DNA of 64,000 nucleotides, from contig CAKJVC010000021.1 in assembly GCA_918026815.1 (NCBI GenBank), positions 744,001-808,000 on the forward strand, in the 5' to 3' direction. Below the pieces are notes generated by a model. The model did no database searches. It saw nothing but the letters and a program-made list of their open reading frames with translations, and was not told where the DNA came from. The stretch's first letter is position 1, and every line of letters begins with the position of its first letter. Source of the stretch: Chalara sp. BL73 (Eukaryota > Ascomycota > Leotiomycetes > Helotiales). Shown one piece after another: positions 55,958-64,000 of this stretch. A program made the translations under genes and the position numbers.

Positions 55958-56169
55958 AATTCTTCCTCTGATATCATTGCGGATTTGAGTGAGTGTAGAT
56001 ATTGTAATTCCGGAGACGAATCACCAAGTTGAGCAAACAGTGGTATGTTCAACAGAGATGGAATCGCTGGGCCAGGTGTAGCAAGGGTTGAGCGAGGCAG
56101 AGGAGCAGACAGCCTGCAACTCACCACCCTGTCCAGTTCGATAAATAATGAGACATAGATCATGACCAT
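55948..56169 (-). CDS. Small ORF overlapping the upstream end of the LPTEII gene
   Basis: 73 codons from ATG 56169; the same frame is open upstream to about 56268 (DIDIIAERLAHINIPTASFQ) without an ATG. Its end (SPELQYLHSLKSAMISEEEL) looks protein-like, and its last ten bases overlap the next gene's start codon in another frame. It could be an upstream exon of a longer gene, a relic, or a frameshifted N-terminal part of the neighbouring gene. No family is recognised. Confidence 0.3.
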   Translation of the reverse strand: MVMIYVSLFIELDRVVSCRLSAPLPRSTLATPGPAIPSLLNIPLFAQLGDSSPELQYLHSLKSAMISEEELWD

Positions 56170-56401
56170 TAAAATATGCTGGAATGAAGCAGTTGGAATA
56201 TTAATGTGAGCAAGTCTTTCCGCTATGATGTCAATGTCGCATGCATGGACGTGAGAGCTGCTTTGCAACGGTTAGTCACTGTTGGAATTATACCTGATCC
56301 ACATACCTAACGGTTCTTCATTGCTGTGGTAATACTGTTTTTACTGGTATAGCAACTGAGCACCATATGATTTGATAGGTAGTAGACCTCCACCCCTATC
56401 A

Positions 56402-57841
56402 TCACAGTTCGTCTTCGTCTTCCTCATCCCCTCCTTCAGCCTCTGGTTCGTCTTCTCCTTCACTCTCCTCGTCGCTCGTACCAGATCCTTCGCTTTCGCC
56501 TTCACTCCCTGGATCATAGTCCTCCTCATCCTCATCATCTTCGTCCTCTTCAGCTTGCGCTGCTGCCGCCACAAGGTCACCAGCTTCTGCATTGCCAACC
56601 ACATTTCCATCCCCATCTTTCACCACATTGACATTCTCCCTCTTTGCTTTTCGTTGCTCAGCCATGCTCTTATCTTGCAGTCCATGCCTCTTCACATACC
56701 CATCTATCTCCGCAAAGTCTTCTTGATCCAACATAGAAAACTCGATTTCTTCACTCCTCTCTTCATCTGCTTCACTCAGATCTACTTCCACGTTAAGATT
56801 AAATGTTCGCTGAAGAACACTAGTATATGATATAGCCGAGATGCGTGAATGCGGAATAAACGCCAAAGGCTTCTTAAACGCCCATAATATCCCATTGGGC
56901 AAAAAGAACAAGAATCCATCCTTTGATCCTCTAAACGCCTTGACGTGTACCGCTTTCTCCTTAGGTCGGTGTGGTTGCCTTTGCATGGAATGAAAGAGCT
57001 TCTCATCTGCTTGTACTATCTTGACGTTCTTTCCAGCAGATTTCAGTCTTGCTTGAATGGCCCAGTCAAATAGCGTTTTATAATCATCTGAAACCGCCGA
57101 TGCAGTCGCTGCTTCTTTCCCAGATATGGTTCCTGGTTTAGGTGCTGACTCAGGAATGGTAAACACCAGAGGATCAGGTATAACAGGACTACCGGGAAGA
57201 GGCTTGGAAGAAGGTATAGTGGATAAGGTTGGGAAGAGAATATAGTTCAGTTGTTTCTGGGACTTCTCCGGGACAGGAAGGCAGAAAACATATTCTGTTT
57301 CAAGACATCAGTACAGCACCAGGTAAGTATGTGCGGCGAGGCTCACCAATATCTTTCCAAGCAAAGCTCATGCCGGAAACTGGCTCCTCAGACGGAGGTA
57401 ACCTGGTGTAGAGGTGCGAGGGTGTGAAGCACAGGGAGTATTTCTTGCGTTGAGGGACTACGACAGAGATATCCTTTACTTCGAGAAGAATCGGATCGCT
57501 GCCGCTTGCTGGACCAGAACTTCCATTTGTTTGTGGGTGGCCATTTGTGATATTGGTGGCAGGTCGGGAAGGGACTACTTCATCTAGACGTCGCTTTTTG
57601 GATGTGAGATTCGTGGGTGACGATGATGATATAAGGCTATTTATATGCAGAGATATTTGATTGAAAAGCTCGATATATGCAGGCGCGGCTGTATTGCTGA
57701 GTTAGTATAGTGTTCTAATAATTTCGAGAAGTGTTATTTAGAGAAATTGAACATACATGCAGCGCTTTTAATGGCACCTTGCAGATCAGCCCGACCTTGA
57801 AAAGCCTGTTCGAGGCTCTTCAGATCAAGAGTAGTATTCAT
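56402..57841 (-). CDS. rtt106: Histone chaperone Rtt106
   Basis: Exons 57841-57757, 57688-57347 and 57294-56402; 439 residues. The N-terminal helical dimerisation region (MNTTLDLKSLEQAFQGRADL) is followed by the tandem PH module: KYSLCFTPSHLYTRLP, FAWKDIEYVFCLPVPEKSQK, FKKPLAFIPHSRISAISYTS and EIEFSMLDQEDFAEIDGYVK. It ends in a long acidic tail (EEDEDDEDEEDYDPGSEGES). Rtt106 binds H3-H4, especially H3K56ac, and deposits it during replication and in heterochromatin silencing. Both introns are canonical (68 and 52 nt), and the spliced joins restore conserved sequence. The length matches filamentous-fungal Rtt106. Confidence 0.94.
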
Positions 57842-58835
57842 GATGGGGCTTAGGCGTAAGTAGATATCATATATCGTGAGTTGAACAGTAATTTCAGCCT
57901 CCAGTATTTCAACGCGAAGCTTGACGCGTGCTCAATTTCAGAAAACTGTGTGCCTTGTGATGATGTCAGATAGTGTCTTGGGCCACTGAGTTGGCAGTCC
58001 TTTCGATGGATTCTCGTGAATGGTAACAAGAAGCTACAAGATGGATTCAGTGAGTTTGAGAAGCTAATTTACCGTTCATCATGGCTCTTATATTGAGTTT
58101 ATGTCTATGTATGTCTACGATCATTATCGTAGGTCTTGCTTCAGGGGCGGCTCGCTTTCCTTGGCGGCTGCTTAAATTATGTTTCATGTCATGGCGCATA
58201 TTGTAAAGAAGTTTTAGACAAATGGAAAGCAATGAGGTTAGAAACTAGAAGATCTTAGGGAATTAGTAACTAATGCTACAAAATGTAATTGCTTAGGTTA
58301 GGCTCTGAAAAGAATTCCTAATTGCTTAAGATACAAAAACAAAAGTCTATCGTTAATCTAAGCCCATTGCCATTCATCCTCCATCCAAGTAAAATGTGGA
58401 ATCCTGTCCGGCAGCATAAGTAACCATTTACTTTTTATCTTTCCCTACAAATACAATCGAACCCATCAAGATGGGATTCCTTTTGCAAACACTGCGACTG
58501 ATTCAGTAATCACTGTGGTCTAGATATTAGGAGACAAGCAACTTGTCAATCACCAACCAGGAATCGCGTTTCATCTATTTGTTCAAGCCTCTCTATCAAC
58601 AGAAATCAGTTGCCAAACAGAACATTGTATGATTAAGGGTATATTTGGCATCTAACGAAATTATCGGGTTGTAATGGTGCGAATAAACATAGGGAATTTC
58701 GAGCATGTCTTCAATCCATAAAGGTCAAGCTAGGCTACAACCTTCAAGCTCTTAAACCTAAAGACCCGGCGGCGGGTTGCATGCCAATAAACGCCCCGAC
58801 TCCATGATAATGTACATTCCCAATCATAATGTCGC
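57842..58835. other. Intergenic region of about 1 kb
   Basis: Promoter of RTT106 on the left and 3' flank of the syntaxin gene on the right. The only frame of any size (58047-58232, minus, 61 codons) has no support. No repeats of note. Confidence 0.5.
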
Positions 58836-59704
58836 TCATCCCAACACTGCTGCAAGTACTATTATAGTAAGGATAATCGCCAATATAAGTAAAAGACAGC
58901 AAGCTTTTGAACGAGCTTGTTTCTGATACCTCGCAGCACTTCTCAGTTCAATATCTGCACCGCGAGCATCTGTTCTTGTATTCTCGACGTGGCTTGCAAT
59001 TACATCGAGAGATTCACCTTGCTCATTGACGATATGAGCCACATCTCGGAACAGTTCATTCAGCTCTGTGACGCCTTGTTCAATGTTACGAATCTCCGCC
59101 TCCCGCTCCACAATGAGCGAATCTTGGAAGTCAACTTCGTCTTGAGAGGCTAGCCGTAACTGTTCTTGAGATTGCTGCTGGCCAAACTGATTATTCGATT
59201 CATCTCCGTTCCCCTGTCTCTCCTCTAATGCTGTCCGGGCAGCATAGGCAGATGTGCGTTGCTTTTCCAAGGCGCGTTGTTGCACGCTCTGAAAGGTCTG
59301 GAGACTAGACTGGAATTCCTTGGCCAACTTCTGCTGGGTGTATTTCTGCGACGGCTATCCCAACGTCAACTTGAGAGTTATTATCTGAGAGTGAAGACAT
59401 AACATACGCTAACGTCCTCCCAACCTTGCACCGTCTTCACGCCTTCGCCTACCTCCTTGAAGGCTTCTTTAGATTCCTCTAGCAGGTCATGTACCCTCTC
59501 CCGTACCCTCTCTGTATCTCTTCGCGTGCCGAGCAATGACACTTCGTTTGAAAGTCGCGAGATATTTCCAGAAAGCGTAAACAGCCTGTCCATAAGATCT
59601 TGGGATAGTCGCTGGAACTCTGGGTCATCACTGAACTGCGGATCATCTTGCCGTCGCATCGTCGCTGGCTGCGACTCCAGTGAAGACAGCTGGTCAAAAG
59701 ACAT
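58836..59704 (-). CDS. pep12: Qa-SNARE syntaxin, Pep12-like
   Basis: Exons 59704-59408 and 59345-58836; 268 residues. The N-terminal Habc-like part (LSQDLMDRLFTLSGNISRLS) is followed by a Q-rich linker (NNQFGQQQSQEQLRLASQDE) and the SNARE motif LIVEREAEIRNIEQGVTELN, FRDVAHIVNEQGESLDVIA with the zero-layer Gln in NEQGE. A C-terminal tail anchor (CCLLLILAIILTIIVLAAVL) is present. The layout and sequence fit Pep12/syntaxin-7 of the late endosome or prevacuolar compartment. Vam3-type vacuolar syntaxin is the alternative, since many filamentous fungi have only one of the two. The intron is 62 nt with GTATGT. Confidence 0.9.
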
Positions 59705-60047
59705 TGTTGCGGTAATAATCAGGAGGGTACTCGAGAGTCTCTAGTATGTAACGACAGTAGCAATCAGCTATTTACAAAGACAATATTGGAGCCTACTTGT
59801 GGTCCTGGTGACCCTCGATGTTCGTCGTTGCCCTGACGTATGGCGCTAGTGTCAAATGTCTTGGCATAAAGCGGGTCTCCAGGCTGAGCTGCTTTCCAAT
59901 ATTTTGTTTTGAAGCGAATGTCAACACCATGTTTTTCAATCCTTTAGTGCCTTTCAACAGTATGAGATGATCCGATTACCACGATTTACCTGAAACCATA
60001 CGCTTTTGAATATCAATTGGAGGTTATAAATTCGGTCGCATCTCAAG

Positions 60048-62028
60048 ATGCCTCCTGCGCCTCGAATTCGTCCTTATAAGGACTTCTTAACACCAGCCTT
60101 GCATAGAAGATTCGCATTGGCGACTGTTACCTTGACCGGACTTTGTTATGCAGAAGCTGTTGGAATTGGGGAATGGAACTCTTGTAAGTCTGAGAAGATT
60201 GGATGTATCATGTAGAGAGCCTCGTGCTAATTTCATAAGTGTTCTGGACATGGTTTCCATTCGGAAGGGCTGGTATTCGTACCGGTCTACTTTTCCTACC
60301 TGCTTTCATGATATTCATTCTTCGTGTAGCCCAGTTGCATGTTGGTATACGAACCTCATATTCGCCCTTCGAAACTTTTACAAGATACTCTTTTCGCTTC
60401 GAGACAGTGCAGACCGCTGGGTGGTATCTGCTATCGGCATACTTCTACAGTGAGGTGTATATTTGGTCACAACCTAAATCTGGGGATATGAACAGAATCA
60501 AAATCATACCCAAAACTGATCGCCCGTCTCTGAATGAGAGGCCAATCTACCTAACCAGTTATCTGGTTTTTCTCGCTTTACTGCAGACTGCTGTTCATCT
60601 TAGCGGAGACTATGATCGAATTGACATGCCGTCCAGGAAAACGACGCCAGGAACCCAACAGGGCCAGCGACTCCGAAATATCGTCCCACCTTCTGCTCAG
60701 ATTAAAACCAGATTCCCCTTGCTAGTCACTCGAAGCTTGCTCCGTACATTCGCGCTCACAATCATTTCGCCAGTCATCTACTCGTTGACAATTCGAAATT
60801 TTGCCTGGAGCTTCACTCGGTCATTTGCAAAGATTTTCTGGAATCTTCCAAAATCTGGTGCTCTTCCCGCTATCGCACCCTTCCATTACAGTCTCCTGTT
60901 GAAGACATGGTACGCCGGGTTCCTTTTGACCCTGCTGTGGGAAGTTGGAAATGCTCTCTTCTCAGTATATGTAGCGCAGGACCCTCTGAAGAATGAACGG
61001 CCCATCACATTCGAATCCAAGGACCCCAATGGTAGCTTGTTGACGGGCTTGAAGGGGAAGAAGTTGCAAACAAGAGTAAGTATTGATTCTATGAACTTGG
61101 GGGTACTCGCTAACGCCAAAAGGCGTTTGCTTTTTGGGAGCTTGTATTTATTGCACAGGATTTCCAGGGCCGTCGAAAGAACATTTTTGAGGATATAGAT
61201 CGGAAAGGAGGGACCACTTGGTCACAAATACTTGCTGCTTGTCTCGATGTCATCACTGGAGTTGATGCACGCATTGACGAATACAAGAATCCGCTGAAAC
61301 AGAAATCTACTCCAGAAGAGCCAATACCTTCATTACCACGATTAGGACAACCTTTAAAAGATGGATTCAACAGTCCAGGAGACATCTTCAATTCTCCAGT
61401 GCGGCCCAAGTCTAAAGGCACGAGTATCGCTCAAGCAGTAGGAGGTTTTGCCAAAAGTCACGGACAGTCCCCGCCTCCTAAACCAAAGAAACTTTTAGAA
61501 CAAGCCGAGAATGTAGTTCTCACACCAGAGCAGAAGCAACTTGGCCTAAGTAGTCTGTTCAAGGATTGGGCAGTTAAATTTCTCAAGACGAATGTCGGCG
61601 TACCTTTCCGCCAGGACTACCGACGACGAATCGCGACGATCGTACTAGGCTCGCCGTATGGTGACGTTGGAATCATCGTTGATGCTGTAGACTCTTTAAC
61701 CAAATTTGCAGTGCATAGTCTTACAGAAGACAAATTCGGGAATGTCCAGAGAGATGTAAAACTCATCATACAGACATTTACGGGCACGATTTTAAAGTTG
61801 GAGAATTTCAAGGCCACGTTGGACTTCCATTGGACAGATATGGAGAGGAAGCGGGAAAGCCCAGAGGTCGAGGTGATATTGACGGCACTGAGAGAGGGCC
61901 TCGATGAGCTGATTAAGTCGTTCGGGAACTATAGTGAGGACCTGAGGTTAAGTCAGAGTGAAATGAGGATGGCTAGGGAAGCGGCTTCGGCGAAGACTGA
62001 GCTTCAAATGGCACAGGTTAGCGGATAG
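60048..62028 (+). CDS. ndc1: Nucleoporin Ndc1 (nuclear pore and spindle pole membrane anchor)
   Basis: Exons 60048-60183, 60240-61075 and 61123-62028; 625 residues. The N-terminus RPYKDFLTPALHRRFALATV is the Ndc1 signature; membrane segments follow (GLLFLPAFMIFILRVAQLHV, YLTSYLVFLALLQTAVHLSG, LLKTWYAGFLLTLLWEVGNA). The conserved AFAFWELVFIAQDFQGRRKN lies at the third exon. The C-terminal soluble half has KDWAVKFLKTNVGVPFRQDY and VVDAVDSLTKF-type sequence. Ndc1 anchors pore complexes in the nuclear envelope. The 3' end is uncertain: at ATG GCA CAG a GTTAGC donor would splice to either of two acceptors downstream (before 62071 or 62078), changing the last residues. Divergent from the syntaxin gene (343 bases between start codons). 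Confidence 0.92.
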
Positions 62029-62205
62029 TATTCAGAGCATCTAGAAGGAAATAAAAACAAAGCCAAATAGACTGACAGCGTGGTATGTAAGTGCTTGTCT
62101 CTCGGACCAGTGGAGATCTTAATAGCCACAGCCACTATATTCTTCAGCCTTGTTTACCGAAGACGCCGGAATCGGCTCTGCTAATTGAGATTGTGCCGAC
62201 CATTG

Positions 62206-62245
62206 CCGGGATACCGGGATGCCAGGATGCTAGGATACTAGGATG
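62206..62245. repeat. Five imperfect tandem copies of an 8-bp unit
   Basis: Units CCGGGATA, CCGGGATG, CCAGGATG, CTAGGATA and CTAGGATG follow each other without gaps between the NDC1 and ACH1 genes. They show a gradual drift from CCGGGAT to CTAGGAT. Confidence 0.9.
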
Positions 62246-62478
62246 TGGGGTAGTTTGAGGCAAGGCTACGTCCCACTACATCATCGCTGAGTTAACATCC
62301 ACTTAGATAGCTTTGCGAGTTGCTTACAACCTTGAGGCTTGATTTTACTTTCTAGCTACTTATAAACATTCTCCTGCTCCTACGATGTTCTTTTGGTGTT
62401 CCAAATCTCCACTCGCCATATTTTCTTGCCCTTCCCCTTTCTTTACTTCAATTGAGCCTCTTTTTTCTCAAAGCCAAT

Positions 62479-64000
62479 ATGGCGTCCTCAGCAGCTCTCA
62501 CAGCTTCTGCAGCTCTAAAGTCCCGCATTCGACGGCCGTCCCTCCTCAGTAAACTCGCCCATCCTGAGGACCTCTTGGGACATTTCCCTCATGGGGCTTA
62601 CATTGGATGGTCAGGCTTCACAGGTGTTGGATATCCCAAGTATGTCAAGCCAAAGATCCCAGGCAGTCTTCCTTGAGTTATCAATAGACCGGCGGATTCG
62701 TGGACAATCGATCAAACACTGGACAAAGCAAATATTAACAACTTTACCATGATAGAAAGATCCCAACTATGCTTGCAGACCATGTCGAGAAGAATAGCTT
62801 GCAGGGTCAGCTCAAGTATTCGCTATTTGTTGGTGCATCATCTGGGGCTGAGACGGAAAACCGCTGGGCGGCATTGAATATGATTGAGAGACGAAGTCCT
62901 CATCAAGTTGGAAAATCAATTGCAAAAGGAATTAATAATGGCGAAATCAAATTCTTCGACAAACATTTGTCTATGTTTCCGGTAGATTTGGTTTATGTGA
63001 GTTGCGATGATCTAGAATTAGAAGGACAAGCTTTTGATTTTTGATTTTTGGTTTTAGGGATTTTATACAAAAGATCGACCGAATAAGAAGCTAGATGTTG
63101 TCATTGTGGAAGCAACTGCGATCACAGAAGATGGAGGAATCATTCCAGGAGCATCTGTGGGAGCTTCCCCGGAATTGATACAAATGGCAGACAAGGTAAG
63201 AAACCAAATGCTTTGCAGAGTTAAAGCTGACAGGATTGTCAGATCATCATCGAAGTCAACACATCCATGCCCTCTTTTGAGGGACTTCACGATATCACTA
63301 TGACACAGCTTCCACCCAACCGAAAACCTTACCTAATCATGGCTCCTGAAGACCGCATTGGCACGACATATATCCCTGTGGACACCGAGAAGATTGTTGC
63401 TATCATCGAATCCGATTATCGAGATCAGACAGTTGCCAATACCCCTGCAGACGAAGATTCCGCAGCCATTGCGAACCATTTGATTGATTTCTTGGAGCAC
63501 GAGGTTGCGAAAGACCGTCTTCCTAAGAACTTGCTACCTCTCCAGTCTGGTATTGGCAACATCGCCAATGCTGTCATCGGTGGGCTCGCAACTTCAAAGT
63601 TCGAGCATCTTAAAGTCTGGACCGAGGTTTTGCAGGATACATTCCTCGATCTTTTCGATTCGGGACGTCTAGACTTTGCGACAGCCACGTCTATTCGATT
63701 TTCTCCAGAAGGATTTAAGCGATTTTATGACGGATGGGAACAATACTATGATAAACTTCTGCTCAGATCTCAGCAAGTTTCTAACTCTCCTGAAATCATC
63801 AGAAGACTTGGCGTTATCGGCATGAATACTCCCGTAGAGGTTGATATCTATGCTCATGCAAACAGTACTTGTGTTATGGGCTCGCGTATGCTTAATGGCC
63901 TTGGAGGATCCGCCGACTTCCTCCGTTCTTCAAAGTACAGTATCATGCACACACCCTCTACCAGACCATCAAAGATCGACCCACGTGGAGTAAGCTGTAT
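62479..64000 (+). CDS. ach1: Acetyl-CoA hydrolase / CoA-transferase Ach1, 5' part (cut by window edge)
   Basis: Exons 62479-62639, 62756-62996, 63058-63195 and 63243 to beyond 64000. The start [20 protein letters not shown] is a mitochondrial-type leader. Family blocks: [96 protein letters not shown] and [18 protein letters not shown], the Glu in WTEVLQD being the expected CoA-thioester-forming residue. Fungal Ach1 mainly exchanges CoA between succinyl-CoA and acetate in mitochondria, detoxifying acetate. The four-exon model keeps frame throughout. The rest of the protein (roughly 70 to 100 residues by family length) lies outside the window. Confidence 0.95.

Noticed and set aside
1..64000. 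CRISPR arrays, rRNA genes, intact transposons
   Set aside because: I looked for regularly spaced identical repeats, 5S/18S-like blocks and transposase motifs on both strands and saw none; the organism is eukaryotic.

Overview
The window reads as nuclear DNA of a filamentous ascomycete. Genes carry many short introns (about 45-130 nt) with GT-AG ends and CTAAC/TACTAAC-type branch points. Genes are compact, lie on both strands and are not in operons, and the products are fungal housekeeping proteins (Wee1-type kinase, MIC12, Utp25, Rtt106, Ndc1, Pep12, Ach1). The protein style suggests Leotiomycetes (Sclerotinia/Botrytis-like), but that placement is inference. I saw no intact transposon, rRNA, tRNA or CRISPR array.

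Layout. 0-10.4 kb: a secreted-type agmatinase/ureohydrolase with six exons, a single-pass membrane protein with a PPxY motif, and a large Wee1-family kinase. 10.4-21 kb is gene-poor: one TCP11/Sok1-family gene, a GC-rich patch with conflicting ORFs, a probable gene relic and short degenerate repeats. 21-32.2 kb: guanylate kinase, an EamA-type transporter, TAF13, a coiled-coil protein, ribosomal protein S23, PNGase A and a small conserved protein. 32.2-39 kb is again sparse: microsatellites, one secreted cysteine-rich protein and one acidic ORF. 39-64 kb is gene-dense: MIC12, mitochondrial bL17, Utp25, eIF3f, an R3H-SUZ protein, a ZCCHC10-like zinc-knuckle protein, a Cwf18/CCDC12 splicing factor, a long PPR protein, an LPTEII-containing small protein, Rtt106, Pep12-like syntaxin, Ndc1 and the 5' part of acetyl-CoA hydrolase (cut by the right edge).

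The dense part is built of divergent pairs sharing short promoters: MIC12/bL17m (both mitochondrial), UTP25/eIF3f (ribosome biogenesis/translation), R3H/zinc knuckle (RNA-binding), Cwf18/PPR (RNA processing) and Pep12/Ndc1. Exon structures were built by hand from splice signals and checked for frame: in every multi-exon complete model the exon lengths sum to a multiple of three.

The observations most worth following are: a putative AT-AC intron that is needed to complete the zinc knuckle at 48.9 kb; an agmatinase intron flanked by two interchangeable 22-nt segments, both encoding GSRR; a presequence-like extension on guanylate kinase; a 15-bp perfect inverted repeat upstream of the transporter; and an uORF overlapping the PPR start codon.
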